The translations under genes were made by a program, and so were the position numbers. DNA of 64,000 nt from Zychaea mexicana (Eukaryota; Mucoromycota; Mucoromycetes; Mucorales; Lichtheimiaceae): contig NW_026516721.1 in assembly GCF_025766255.1 (NCBI RefSeq), forward strand, positions 220,439 to 284,438, in the 5' to 3' direction. Shown piece by piece: positions 1-12,648 of this stretch (the stretch's first letter is position 1; the number at the start of each line of letters is the position of its first letter). The notes beneath the pieces are model-generated. The model was not told the origin of the DNA, made no database searches, and was given only the letters and a program-made list of their open reading frames with translations.

Positions 1-71
1 GGTGGGAAAGGGTAAAGAGAGGATATTGAATACGATAAGTTATACAAAGGTTTGGGGGATTGGTTGCGCAC

Positions 72-1604
72 TCAGAATTCCCATTTATGAAGGTTTTCGT
101 CCATGAAAAAATCAACCATGCTCTTGACCTTCGTACCACCTGGTGTCTTTGGTCGTGTTTCTTTAATTTTAAGTGCTGCTTCGGGGGAAAGACTCTTTCT
201 GTGTTGGTTTGATGCATTCGCTGGTCGTGTATGTCCAAGCGATTCAAAGCGAAGCCGAAGTGAGTCGACTTCAGGTGTTTCTGGACGGGGTAACGAGGAT
301 ACGCTGTTTGGTGAAAGCGATGCTCTGAGTGCAGAGTGCTCAGTAGCGGGTATAGTCGAAGTAGTGTGATTTGTAGCAGCAGCAACTTCAGCATCGTGAT
401 CACTTTCCGCATCATCGGCATCTTGCTCACTTGGAGCGTGGGTTGATTCGGAAGGTTGCGATTCACCGAATAACAGCGATTCATTCGATGTCGGTTTCGT
501 TATATCCGTTATACCTGGCTGTAGAAGGTCGCTTGAAGCATCATCCTCATTGATATTTCCCATCGTTGCCAATGTTTCTTGCTCTTCCGACAGCGCAGAA
601 GTAGAAGCTGAGCTGGATTTGCCGCCCAGGGTGGGTGAAGTAACGGTATTGTCAACAGTATCGCTTGCTGTAGTGCTTGTTGTTGCAAGGGTATCATCAT
701 TATCATTACTTTTGTTCGACGTTTTCAACACCGTTCGACGAGTAGCCTATAATACAGTTACATATAGTTTACTTGAATTGTTAGGAACATGCCTGTATTG
801 TCACCGATGTGAACGCAAGAATTTTACCGAGGTATTCTTAGGTTTCTGTGCTTTCATTGCTGTCGCAGTGTTATTATCTTCTCTACGTGACCGTGGAATA
901 CTAGCTTTGTTGATTTCTCTGGCTGTTTTTTGAGTTAGTTTAGGCTGAGGCTTGCCTCTGGAGGCCGTAGTATGCCTTTGAGTAACACGTGTTTGTTGGG
1001 ATGGTGTACGTCTTTCCTCTGCAGTCTTGTTAGCTGTCATCGCTGAAGTTGCTTTTCGGGCTGTAGCAGTCGGAAGCTTTGAACCTGTTGCAGCAACAGT
1101 ATTCTTCTGCTTGTTGGCCAGTTTGCGTATCCATGTAATATCTTGCTCAGCAACAGCTTGCGAAGGACTACCGTAAAGATACTTTCTCTTTGCTCTGTAA
1201 AATAGCAATAATGAGTATACGGAGGTTCTTTAATGCTTATAAAGGTATACAACAGACGTAATACATACGCATCATGCTCGTTGATAATATCCAGCCAACG
1301 TGCAGCAACATCTTGAGCTTCGAGCACCAATCCTTGTGCAGGTTTACTACAAAGGTTTGGGCAGGCCTGTGTAAGTAAATAGAACGCCTGAACAGATATG
1401 TACCTCAGTCAAACAAACATACCTTCCCAGGCACGCTCTTAAATCAGCATTTCTGGCCGTGAGTTCTTTAGCATCAGCAACTGTAAGCGCAATTTGTTTC
1501 TCAAAAGTAATGCTGATTTCAGCATCGTTGAGCAGATTCATCAACTCATTCTTCCCACCACGAATCACGGCGAATGTGCGCTGTGTTTGACTGGTATCCG
1601 TCAT
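72..1604 (-). CDS. Hypothetical protein, 4 exons, mostly disordered
   Basis: I see a four-exon minus-strand gene: exons 1423-1604, 1269-1346, 828-1194 and 72-746, with GT-AG introns and phases that sum to 1302 nt (433 aa). The start is the ATG at 1604, opening MTDTSQTQRTF. The first ~90 residues look folded (a helical stretch around KQIALTVADAKELTARNADL, then WLDIINEHDA). After YLYGSPSQAVAEQ the chain becomes basic and Thr/Ala/Lys rich, then acidic and Ser/Thr rich, ending in a short conserved-looking tail with SMVDFFMDENLHKWEF. I do not recognise the family. The basic-then-acidic low-complexity body suggests a nuclear or scaffold protein, but that is inference. It is divergently placed from ERG27's 3' side and has no premature stops, so it is probably a real host gene. 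Confidence 0.75.
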
Positions 1605-2281
1605 CTTTGAACAGATGAGTTATCCACAACTATTTTCGAGACCAATTAGATGATTTTCTAGTGGATTATCGATCAGGAGAATTCTGTCTCACCTTAATGT
1701 CGGGTACACAGTTAAAAGAGATGGTGTGTTGCTGCGCAATGGCAACCCAAACTACCAAAACGTCGTGTGTCACGAAGAGTGTGTGGGTGAGGGCTCGAAA
1801 CCGCTGAGTGCCAATTGGAAACGCGAGGGCGTTTGACATTTGCCCAAATGTGAATGGTATATATCTTAAATGGCTGCACTTAACAATTGTTTATTAATAT
1901 CCCTCACTTATTCCTCGTCACAGACCAGTTCTCTTTTCTTTATGATGAATTTTTTTTTGAAGGTGGCATCTAGAAAAAAAGCTATATCATACGCTATCAC
2001 CAATGCATAAGCGTTTCCCTAATTGTATCCTTCTTACGCCCGCTCTCCTTTCTCCCTCGATTACTAACCCACTAAACTGACTGCTGTTCCTATCGCAGCT
2101 AAAAGAAAATGCAGTGCCTCCTCAAGAGAGCATTTAAACTAATTGAAATGCATACAGGTATCAAGGAGATGATCAAAGAAGAAGGTATTGCGGATGTATT
2201 ATTGAATGAGGTCCGTAATTAGTGGTGGCAAATAGGACCTTGTAATTTTCGTAATGTTCCGGATAAACTCTTTAAAGATCC
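1605..2281. other. Intergenic region upstream of the 72-1604 gene
   Basis: This 677-base stretch lies between the start of the first gene and the stop of ERG27. It should hold the promoter of the minus-strand gene and the ERG27 3' UTR. A plus-strand mini-ORF (ATG 2109 to TAG 2222, 37 aa, opening MQCLLKRAFKLIEMH) follows a possible splice acceptor (ttcctatcgcag) at about 2099. I cannot tie it to a family or to an upstream exon, so I do not call it a gene. Confidence 0.5.
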
Positions 2282-3624
2282 TTATCCTATCCGAGATTGA
2301 GTATACTTGTTCTTCCAGGCTTGATACGCCAATTCACAGTGTTGTATAAGTTTCTCAGCGTCCATAGGATCGTAATCTGAAATTGGTTCGGCTTCAGCAT
2401 AAGAAACGCCGCGCCAGCTTGTAAGCGATGTGTATCTGCAAAGGTAGTTCAGAGTTTTTAGTGGCTGTAAAGCAACAAAAGCATGCGCGACAGCCCCTCG
2501 ATATCCTGTGATATTCTGTGAAGTAACACCAGCAAATCGAAACTATATACATTCCAAGTTAGTAACGCGTAATGCTAGTAATACGCATTTAAGATATGCG
2601 CGCTCTTCCATAATGCACTCACAGCATAGTGAATTAATGTTCGAAGTTTGGTTATCCAAATTGGCAGGTTACCAATCGAGCTTGCTACTACTCCAGGACT
2701 CGTTGAAAAAGATGTGATATTTTGCTTTTCGTTATCATATCTTGTGTTGCTTCCGATAGCTACCAAATCACAGGCCCACTTTGAAGACTCGTACGGCATT
2801 AAGCTACAATACGAGCAAATCAATACACATAAAATGCATAAGATCAACGTCTAGCAGGAATAAAAGGAGACATACCTTCTAATTCCTTGCCAATCTTCTA
2901 TGTCGAACACTGATTTCTCTGCTGTCAATGAACTTGTCCAAATTACACGACCTTCGCCGCTAATATGTAGCAGAGATTCGAGCTCTCTTGCCTAAATCAA
3001 ATCTAATTTGGTAAGCGATACTCGCAATTCATCGAAAAGAAAATACTGGTGAAGACTTCATGATAGTACCATGATGTAGTGGCCAAATACGTTTGCTGCA
3101 AAAACGTTCCCCATCCCATCAGCGTTGATTTCTCCTACAATCTGTACTGTAGCATCAGATCTCTCCATAAACCCAACAGGGCTGGCAAGGAACTGCCATA
3201 CGACTTGACTCCAGTTGATACCGCTGGTGCTTAGAATACCAGCATTACAAAATATATAATCAATATGCGAGTAACTGTGGTACGATTGTCAAATTAACAT
3301 ATGCGTTAGACCTATGATGCTGGCACGACTTTCGGTATAGATACTGCATAGAGTAATAGACATCACAAACCTGTCTTTTACAGCTTTGCAAAAATCAAAA
3401 ACAGAGATCGTACTACCAACGTCCACGAGCTTGATATCGATATTGGCTTCAGGGAATTCAGCGAGAAGAGATTTCCGGGCATTACTTGCACGAGTATGAT
3501 TGCGACAAGCCATCACAATTGAAATGTGTTTGTCTTCCTGTAATAGCCGTTGGATAATGCCGAAGCCGACGCCAGCATTGGCACCAGTAATAATAGCGAC
3601 CTTAGAATGCTCTTTCATTGTCAT
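2282..3624 (-). CDS. ERG27: 3-ketosteroid reductase (Erg27-like SDR)
   Basis: This is a short-chain dehydrogenase/reductase of the Erg27/HSD17B7 type, which reduces 3-keto sterol intermediates during C-4 demethylation in ergosterol synthesis at the ER. Five exons are visible (3371-3624, 3070-3274, 2876-2991, 2623-2803, 2282-2542). They sum to 1017 nt (338 aa), close to the usual family length. The N-terminal NAD(P)-binding Rossmann motif is TGANAGVGFG. DYIFCNAGIL, the NVFGHY helix, VIWTSS and the catalytic YxxxK (PYESSKWACDL) follow in order, and SPGVV follows the active site. The ATG at 3624 is used because the upstream TTG extension is not a normal start. There are no premature stops. The steroid-type assignment rests on the NVFGHY and IWTSS context; another long SDR is less likely. 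Confidence 0.9.
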
Positions 3625-3744
3625 CTTTGAATCTTCCAATAAAAAAAAAGGGGTGGGGTGTCACAGCACATGAAGAATTTAAATCTCGGAAATCGAATTC
3701 TGCGAGGTCAGCACACTCTTTCCTTTTTTTACGCTTCGACTGAC

Positions 3745-5231
3745 ATGGCACCTGCAAGACAACAAGTAAGGGATCACATAGTCATCTACTTTAGATTGAA
3801 CGCTAATTTGTCATAGGTTGATAAAGCCACTCTTGATGAATACTTGAAAGAAAGAAGACCTGAAGGAGGAACCTATAATATCTGGCATAATCGATGGAAG
3901 GGCCTGGAGAGAGATTGGAGTAAAAAAGGGTAAGCACGCACACGTACCCATCTACGCAGTCTACGCGAAGATCTATATCGCTCAAACGGCTTTTTAATAT
4001 TGTTTTCTACAGTGTACGTGCGAAGTTTAAGTGCGATGTTGCTCGTGACTCAGGTGACACTGTTGGTACAAACAATCGCAACGCGTACTTTTGCCTTTTT
4101 TTCGCCAAAGGCATGTGTGCTCAAGGTGCTCAGTGTTCCATGTTGCATCGAATCCCAAATGAAAGTGACGAGGTTGAGACGACAATTGACTGTTTTGGAC
4201 GCGATAAATTTATGTAAGCTTGTTGGGGCTGAGAGATGAAAAAGAGCAGTGCATAAGCGATCTGTGCGTATCCCCGTGTGTATTGATATTTCGGTTCCTC
4301 GTTCAAGGGAATTTCGACAAGATATGGGTGGTGTTGGCTCGTTTAATACACAAAACAAGACACTTTATGTCGGCCGGATTGCGTCGACCGGGAACATGCG
4401 TGATGTTGTAATAAAACATTTTGCCCCGTTTGGTGAATTGGAGAGAGGTACTACTTTTATATTTGATACACACGTCTGGTATGTTTTGATGTGCATACTC
4501 ACCGGTCCATTATATAACTATTATAGTTAAGCTGTTACGGCACAGAGGTGTAGCTTTCGTCGCGTATAAATCCAGAAACAATGCAGAATTCGCAAGAGAG
4601 GCAATGATGAACCAAGGGTTAGATAATAACGAAATTATCAATGTGCGGTAGGCAAACAATATTCTGTTTGAATCTTACTACGTGAATTAAAGGAGATAGT
4701 TGGTTACTAATTGTACATTGTTCCAGATGGGCAACTGCAGAGCAATCTACGATGAAGGGAGATGAAGAGAGAGGTGCAGCCGGAAAAGACCAACAAGGAT
4801 TTGATCCTAGACAATTCTACGAGCGACAAAACGCAGAATCAGAATTGCCTGCTGAATACACCCAAATCAAACGAGAGGTTGACGAAGACGGTTTTAGAGA
4901 AATGGAATTGAAGGCCAAGCGTCAAAGAATCGAGCAACAAACCCATGATTATTATGCCGATGCATCGTCAGCACAGGCGATATATGGTTACACACAGCAG
5001 ACACAGCAACCACCGCAGCAGTCTAACCCCAAGTCTGCTGGCATCATTCCCCAGAACGTATTAAGCTCACTCAAAACGTTAAAAAGCCCAAAATCCGATG
5101 CTGCTGCACCGTCAGCATCACCGTCATCCGCAGCACAACAGTCATCGTCAAGTCAGCAACAAGCAGTCAACCCGGGAGGTCTGGGCAATCTTGCATCCTA
5201 TGGAAGTGATAGCGAAGACGAAGACTACTAG
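3745..5231 (+). CDS. CWC2: Pre-mRNA-splicing factor Cwc2 (RBM22-like)
   Basis: This encodes the spliceosome protein that links the NineTeen complex to U6 snRNA at the catalytic centre. Six exons (3745-3765, 3817-3929, 4013-4213, 4308-4447, 4527-4647, 4727-5231) give 1101 nt, 366 aa. The N-terminal Torus segment reads TYNIWHNRWKGLERDW. It is followed by a CCCH-type finger (YFCLFFAKGMCAQGAQCSMLH), the linker RQDMGGVGSFNTQNKTLYVGR leading into an RRM (RNP2 TLYVGRI, RNP1 RGVAFVAY), and a Gln/Ser-rich tail ending in GSDSEDEDY. All intron phases agree and no stops interrupt it. An AATAAA-like signal lies just after the TAG. A broken inverted copy of its 3' end lies at 11752-12082. Confidence 0.93.
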
Positions 5232-7207
5232 ATAAATAAACTCTTTATGCCGATGTTTGCAAAAGTGCACGACTAATAAGATTAATTGGGGATGGACCTC
5301 ATGATGTAACACGCTGGAACATGTGGTCCATACATAATAAACGATATGACACGGATGTTCAGTGAAGCAGATGCATATGTATCATCGTTGTTCTTTCGTA
5401 TGAATCTTGATTGAGTTTTTTCTGCTGCCTGGTCTCTAAAATACTGAAAACGTTGTGTATGAACAAGTTGCAGAATACGTATAAAGAGTTTAAGCTCTAG
5501 ACTTCTTTTGATTACTTACTCTCAAATTCCATGGTCATAAAATAAGTCGTGTTTCAATGCGAGAATAGAATCGTGTATGATGTGTTGCATGCTTCTGGGA
5601 AGTTATCATGGGTAATCAATGAGTATATGGCCACGAATATGAATACTTGACTTTGAACGTCACTCCAGATATCCTTAGTATAAACACCGCAGGTGTGTTT
5701 TCTTCAAAGTACACTTTGAACTTTGCAGATAGAAACCCGATAGCTCTATAGATAGATGAACCACTATCGGAAGCTTCTCTAGACCGCCTTTGTATAAACT
5801 ATCTGGGTTTATTTTATCATACACGTACCGGCTTGGATGGCCAGATATTCCTCTACTATCCATGTGCTGTTCGATTCTTTAGAATAGAGTCGGCTTGTAC
5901 GATAGCAAATATGAAGACGATTATAGACTTGTTTATACTCATTTGTATTGAACAACATCAACGCGCTTTTTTATTGCCAAAGATTGCTTCAAATATTACA
6001 GTATTGTAATGGTGAAGATATTTCCAAGGCGGCTTTTGATACGGATACCCCCTTCTATTCTTAACCCTCATCAGGTTACACACATCCTATATATATACTT
6101 GTGGGGGTGTCCGCAAGGTTATGTATACCCAAGTGGTTTGTTCTTTTATTTCCTATACTATATAATGGGATATCATACATAGAGAAATTACTAAAAAGAA
6201 AGAACTCTGCATGCACAGTACGGATGACTAAGCACTGTCAATGTCAGAGCAACGCAGCAGTACCGACAGAAATGATGGCAAAAGTTTAAATATGCAACGT
6301 GCTCGAACTCAAAACGGCACGATATAGAATGGAGCATGGCAGTAGTACATGAGCTTTGGTTGCAGCTTGTCAATGGTAAAAATAGAGCAGCCTTATTCGG
6401 TGTAGGTGAAAATAGATTGATCTTGAGATTTTTATCATAGGGTTTGTGAGCTAACAATGGATAATATGGTTGTTGACGGCTGGCAGCTTATGGAAGTATT
6501 ATATCGAAGGAGAAAGATGGGGGTTTACTGAAGCTAAGAGCATCCTCAGCACCTCGCCAAATTTCATACCAACGATGGAGATAGTGTATGTGCTTATAAA
6601 GAATCCGTTACTTTGTATAATATCATAGCTAAATTTTATCACAACACGACCCTTAAAAGAGCGGGCAGCGGCTCTGCTAGGATAACATGGTGGCAACATG
6701 AAAACAATTATTACTTGGCGAGGTTGTTCGGGATGCTAACTGATGGTAGTGTGTCGTATCCCGCGTCATGGACCTCCTTCACAAATAGGAGCAATGATCG
6801 TCCGGAATGGCCTTGTTTATCCTCTTCAAGGTCGTCAGTTGGTTTTAAGTCTTCCATGCATGTTCTGTGTGATCCAGAGATATCCGACCTAATTTTTGGT
6901 TAGAGAAAGAGTCAATGTGTACCAAACTAATAGGGTATCGCGGTAAGCGTTGTCTATAGTACCTTTGGCGGCTAGAAAAGGTCCATCACCTTTGACAATT
7001 CGTACTGTATGATCGATCACGCTTGATGGAAATTTGGCTTCGGTAATTAGCTCAAGGACGAAATGGCATCTACAATGCCCACAAGTGAATATCGGTATCT
7101 ACAGTATGAGAAAAGAATGGTGATGCTAGCTTACTTTTATTTACACATTGTTTTCTTCCGCTGTCGCGAAATTAAGCTGTTTTATTACCTATGGTGTTAA
7201 CAGCACA
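5232..7207. other. Intergenic, no confident gene
   Basis: Nearly 2 kb separates CWC2 from the next minus-strand gene. The only coding-like signals are on the minus strand: an open segment at about 7060-6905 (containing VIDHTVRIVKGDGPFLAAKG) and another at about 6893-6714 (containing CMEDLKPTDDLEEDKQGHSG), separated by a plausible acceptor. They may be terminal exons or a relic of a lost gene. I do not recognise them and no start is visible. The rest shows no repeat or RNA structure that I can support. Confidence 0.4.
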
Positions 7208-9249
7208 CTAGGATCCTTTGATTCTATGTAACCAGGGCCGAAATGATTTCGAGACGATACCAGTTCCGATTTTTTGACTCTGATGCGGATCCCTGATGAA
7301 GATGCTGTTGTGGTTGTTTATGATAATAAAAGAGGAAGTCCTTATGCCGCCTGAAGCAGGTGCTGACGTTAATGATTTAGAAACAGAGGATCTCGAAGGA
7401 GAAGCAGAAAACGGAATGTAAAACTCATGAGTGCTGGCGAGGTCGGCTGGAGGAGGTTTGCTAGATCTAGCTGCTTTGATGACGCGCAGCATCGTGTGTT
7501 TGACTTGTAGAAGAATATCCAATATCGGTAATACATTATCTGTGAATGCATCGATATCGGTAGTTACGTGGTATTTCGGCAGGCGCGTTAGACGACAGAC
7601 ACTGCGCCCAGGGCAATCCATGAATAATAATGAGATTGAAAATCCTGAAATTTATAAAGGTGTCAGTAAACTATCTCTTTCTGAAAATGACAAACAGCCA
7701 TGTAGTTTACCCATCATTATGAAGCCGAATGTTATCACGTCTTGCTTGGTGCCCGTGTATTTCTTCGCCAAGCTGACAAACATGTCGCGCAGTGTCTTCG
7801 GGCATTTCAACTGGCTTTCATGCATCTCTTTCGTGCCCCTTTCACCTTCGCTTTTGCGACCGGCCTCACCACAAGCGATTTCTACGCCATCGTAGACAAA
7901 TCGGAGATCCACGCGTGTCCTATGCAGCTTTCTTTCTTTTAGAGTTCTTTTCATATTTCTGCCTTCGCTGGTTGCCAGGGCTTCTTTGTTCTCCGCTATA
8001 AACCATATAAACCAGTGTCAGCAAAAGATAATATTATCAGATGTAGATTGAGTTAAGATAAGAAGAGATCATAGGTACCTGTGGACATCGATTTTTGTAT
8101 CATCGTACAGATACCGGATGACCGACCATACTCGGCTCAAGATATCATCCTCTGATGTACCTGCCTTTATTAAGAAATTTGATCGATAGTTGCTGGCCAA
8201 GTTCATGACTGACTGGCGTAGCCAGGTGATGTCGTACTTTTCTTCGTCAGTGTATGGGGCGTGCCTTGTCAGATGCATCATTATTTCATTGTATGTTTTC
8301 TGTACAGTAAATAGTGTCCCAATGAATAAATCCATGATAAGGAGCTTGCACTATCACTGCTTACAACAATATAACACTGTGATTGGAAGCCATAGCAAAA
8401 AGAAACCCGTACCTTATCCTTTAACGAGCGGATATACGAAATGACGTCTTCGTCTTCAACAGATGCTATCTTGGGCAGGGAATGAGTTCTGATGTATTTC
8501 AAATCTTCATCGCTGAAGACATTTTCCCAGCAGCTATCGTTTGTGTCGAGAATGTAACTATGGCCAGCGCTATAACTCGGTTAGTTTTTGCCATCTATTA
8601 TATCTAAATAATCATGATGTTTTTAAACGATAGTGCTTACTGCTGAAAGTCCAGTGTGCTGCAATAATTAACCATCTCATTTTCGACACAAGCGCCAGAT
8701 GGCAGCACCCACTTGTCTTGCATCTTCCGATGTGCCTCTCGCATTTGCACAAGAAACCGACATGATTTTGTAGCATCATCGGTTGCAGGACCGACAGCAG
8801 CGACAGCAACGGGGGCATTTAGGTACAGGAACTCATAAACGCTACCCCAGTCTGGCGTACCAAGTACCTGATTGACGATATAAACATAATGAATAAGCTT
8901 TGCTGTTGAGATAAAAGAAAACGAGAAAATGCCTACTTGACGTTTCAAGTCTCTTGACACTTTGTGAGAAAGCCCAGTCCAGTATTGTTTGACATTACTG
9001 TTGGCACATCGAAGTCTTGCTTTATTTTCTCTGACAAAATCCTCAAGCGTAGCATTTTCGTTATTGTCAAAGTACTCAATTAGAACTATACGTATCAAGT
9101 CAGTAATATGGTCGAAAATTACCACTTGTTGTTTCCTTACAGTGGTTGTTGGCTTCGTTGGGTGCTACGTGCAATGCACTTTCTGCTGGGACAACTGCAG
9201 GTGAAGGTATGCGGAACGCCCAACAGAGGTTTTCCCTCTTTACTTTCAT
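7208..9249 (-). CDS. Uncharacterised multi-exon protein
   Basis: Seven exons can be traced: 9141-9249, 8937-9085, 8641-8867, 8413-8569, 8079-8299, about 7711-8017 and 7208-7644. The start is ATG 9249 (MKVKRENLCWAFRIPSP). Phases agree through exon 5. The joint into exon 6 is out of frame with the downstream conserved-looking stretch (RTRVDLRFVYDGVEIACGEA), so there is either a one-base shift near 8000 or a splice site I have misplaced. The later part contains KCPKTLRDMFVSLAKKY, TFGFIMMG and MDCPGRSVCRLTRLPKYHV. The layout resembles a recurrent uncharacterised protein family that I associate with Mucorales genomes, but that recollection is not checked here. No catalytic motif, signal peptide or membrane helix is evident. 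Function unknown. Confidence 0.6.
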
Positions 9250-11751
9250 CCCAATCTTCTCATAGGACCGCTACCGTTGCTTGTCTGCGGAAATGTCCGA
9301 GTGATCGTCGTGCACGCTTTGTATCTTTATGTTCTTAGTCTCTACACGGTGTGAGCAGTTTACGTTGAATTACCACCCTTCGTCACTCCATCCTAACACT
9401 ACTCGACCTCCCTCAAGTGATACAACCACTACGCTTTATTGACAGAAATATGGCTCTTTTGAATAACAAATTTCAAGAAGCTGAGGTTACCAAGGTAAAT
9501 GCAAGTGTATAGAAAGAACTTTCTAGGAGCAAGGGGTATAGCTGGAGGAAACAGGGTAACAATGCCGTGGAGTCAACTAACTAGGAGAAGAGGGGGGGTG
9601 AGAGAGAAGCATGGTATATATAAATAGGATGATGTTGCTTTTTATTCGATGTTACTCTTTTTGTAGAAGCTAAAGACTCAAAACGGGTGTGATTGCTACT
9701 GGATGAACGAAGTTGTCATTATACTAGAGACGTGATGACTTGAAAAGCTGTTAAACACGGGTGGAGCTGTAAAGATGTGTCTTCTTAGTAATGAAAACTG
9801 TCAAGTGGCTGGCATGACCGAGGACAAGGATCGACACTATATATGTGCCTGGAGCATTGTCTAAGGAGCAGCGCGATAGCAGAGGTAAAAAGCGGGTGGA
9901 GCTTTTTTGTGATTGTAAGACTTTGATGCTTCATCGAACTGATATGTTTATTTATTCATGCCGTTTTTACAGGAAAGGAAATGGTTGTGTTACAAAGCAT
10001 ATAATATCTTTTATAATAAATAGTATGTCCGTCCCCGAAAATCACGTTTGGTTGCAATAGGACAGTTGCCACGGGGCACACTTTTCCAAAGTCAAGGCCC
10101 ATAGTATCCTCATAATTTTGTGGTTAATCAACACTCGTCTGGATGCATATCTCCTCTGGTTTTGTGCCTGCTTTCTTTCAGATACATGGCTTTCTTGCTT
10201 GTTGTTCCCTTGTGGACCCCCCATCATTGTATGATTGGTGCAGTGTAGCTCCATCCGTCATGATAGACGGTCGGGGAGTGTAGTTGAGGTTATCCATCGC
10301 AGCCGTCTTTGGCGATTATATTGACTTGCGTCGCTTTAGTCTGCCAATCTGTCGACCATTTCGGTCATATCCCACTCTGGCCTGGTACCATATATCAAAC
10401 AATGCCGAGCCGCGATATTGGCTATGTCTTCTACCAGCATAGCACGCTTTATATGTAGTATACACATATCTCAGTTATTAAGAATAGGCGACCGCGGTGA
10501 AAAGTAAAAGGAGATTAAAGCTACCTACCGCCAAATCATTTACTCGAACTCAATTATTGTGAAGCAGTGCAATACGCATATCGACGTCACTTTTCTGCTG
10601 GGTCGATTCCAAGAAGTGGCCGATGTTCGCTAACAGCTGGCAATCTAAGAACGAAATGTCGAATTGTAAGTGATTATGTGAAACGGGCCAAATATATGAG
10701 CTGGCTGAGAGGCAACTCATTTCCGGACTATACTTTTTCTGTCCTACATAAAGGTACAAGCCGTCTTCGCAAATATAGCTTTATTTACGCGATGGTCATA
10801 CTCGTTGAGGCTAGACTGATTAGTGCTAGAATCGTTTGTAGTGGATGGCACCAAACAGAGAAATAGAGACACATAGACTGCAAGCTAAAAGCCCTCGCAT
10901 TACACGTGTATGCTTGCCGTGGAACTAAGATGGTCGATCGCGCCACAATGCTGCTCCACAAAGGCAACAGAACCACGTTTCAGATTGGGAACAGTGATAA
11001 AACCTGTTGCATGTAAAAATAGTATAAAAGGTAAAACATCAACTATACAAAATCTCATGAGGATATGTAAGCACATTAGCTGTTTCGCACACAAAGTATT
11101 TTTTGAGAAGGTGACATACGAGGATACACAAGCGTGGCAGACAATTGACACTTGGAAAACGCGCACACCGGATTAACCACTTGTAGCAATAGCATGGAGA
11201 CACACACACATCGACTCACATCTAATATTACAGAGACATAGACAGAAACGCGGAAACGCGGATGTACATGTCAGAACTGAAAGACTTGAGAGTGTGAAAG
11301 AGTGATGTCGATCGCTCAACATCTAACAGAAGAAGAGCTGTCTCTGTGATAAACAAATACGACTTCATACTAAAAAACTGCCACTGATACCACCCAAATA
11401 TATAGCAACATACTACTCAGAATATTTTAGTTTTCTGGAGCTCGTGTAACGTTGTTGTTGTCATAATATCGAAGCGAAGTTAGCCGATGGAAACTAACAT
11501 ATTTATGCAGTACATATCTCAGAGGCAAGGCAACAGAAAAGGAAAATGGGTCATGCTCTATACCAAGAAACAAGACATCGTACCATTTACTATGTAAGTA
11601 CATACACATGTATTCCAGCTTATGCACGTGGGGCTTCTCACAATTATTGTGATAGAGGTGCAGTTTTATCCCATGTGAACTTCCCAATTCTATCTCGCTT
11701 GATCAGTACCTTTGTGAGTTTCAAAGAAATGTGCGATTATGGATGTTTCTT
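9250..11751. other. Gene-poor stretch with one weak split ORF
   Basis: About 2.5 kb with no confident gene. On the minus strand two coding-like segments sit close together: about 10759-10555 (contains DISFLDCQLLANIGHFLEST) and about 10455-10336 (contains MLVEDIANIAARHCLIYGTR, ending at a TAA), with an AG acceptor just before the second. They could be exons of a degraded gene. On the plus strand, ATG 9450 opens a 15-codon segment that ends at a GTAAAT donor, but no downstream exon is convincing. Dispersed CACACA and TATA-rich tracts are the only other features. Confidence 0.35.
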
Positions 11752-12082
11752 TTATTTAGTCTTCTTTTCTTCACCGTCACTTCCATACAATGTAAGATTG
11801 CCTAGCCCTCCCGGATTAGTTGCATGTTGCTGACTTGATGAGGATCGTTGCGCAGGCCTTTTAGCGTTTTGAGTGAGCTTAATACGTTTTAAGGGATGAT
11901 GCCAGCAGACGTGAAAATGGGTTGCTGCTGTTGCGATGGCAGTGGTTGCTGTGTCTGCTGTGTGTAACCATATATCGCCTGTGCTGACGATGCATCAGCA
12001 TAATACTGTAATCATGGCTTTGTTGCTCCGTTCTTCAAGACGCTTGGCTTTCGACTCATTTCCTCTAAAACCGTCTTCGTCA
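11752..12082 (-). pseudogene. Broken CWC2 3'-end copy
   Basis: Read on the minus strand, this segment matches the last coding part of the CWC2 gene at about 4878-5230. It shares the stretch around GATGCATCGTCAGCACAGGC, the block encoding ...YGYTQQTQQ, the VLSSLKTLK region, and the NPGGLGNL...YGSD tail before the stop. It has lost the reading frame early (an in-frame TGA after a frameshift), and about 45 nt are deleted or changed around the Ser/Ala-rich tract. It stops abruptly at 12082, where a CACTATAGG terminus begins. It lacks the RRM and zinc finger. It is a partial inverted duplicate, not a retrocopy with a poly(A) tail. Regions further 3' do not match the CWC2 3' flank by eye. Confidence 0.8.
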
Positions 12083-12260
12083 CACTATAGGAAAGAAAAA
12101 ACCTTAATATACCTTAATAAACCTAAAAAAACCTAAAACCTGAAAAAACCTGAAACGGGCAAATTAAGGTATATTCAGGTCTTTTTTAAACCTGAAAAAA
12201 CCTGAAAAAACCTTAATATACCTTAATATACCTTAATATGTGTGGTTTCTCTGATTCGTC
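12083..12260. mobile_element. Terminus of an older CACTA-like element
   Basis: The sequence starts CACTATAGGAAAG, a CACTA-type terminus very close to the CACTGTAGGAAAA end of the younger element at 13301. It is followed by a dense set of subterminal repeats built from ACCTTAATATACC and ACCTGAAAAA in both orientations up to about 12240. The flanking host-like DNA (CWC2 pseudogene) ends exactly at this point, and TCA immediately outside would be a candidate 3-bp target duplication. I could not find the opposite terminus in the window, so it is probably deleted or displaced. Confidence 0.6.
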
Positions 12261-12648
12261 TTATTGGTCAGCTGAAGCGTGAAATGCGTTCAACTGTGTT
12301 TATGATTGGGTACATACATCGTGTCTTATTGGTCGTTGTACGTATAGCTGTATCCGTTTGGGAGCATCATTGGATACTTCATTAGCTATTCACATTTCTC
12401 CATTGGCCTTCTTTCATATTATATATGCAAAAAACTGATCATGATTGGATAATAAAAATATGTTTATTATTAAATTTTGCTTTCTATTATAAAACTTTGA
12501 AAAATCATATTTGCATTGTACAGTATACACGCAAAATAAGTGTTCATTTTTAATTAATTGCGACCACTGATATACGAAAAAAATTATTTGATAGGAGATA
12601 ACTGTATTTTATTCATAGGTCAAAAGTGTGATTAGCATTCTGCTATGA
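12261..12648. other. AT-rich non-coding interior of the older CACTA-like element
   Basis: I see no ORF or repeat here. The sequence is AT-rich and lies between the subterminal repeats and the 3' end of the Gly/Arg-rich accessory gene, so it is most simply the element's untranslated interior. Confidence 0.4.
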
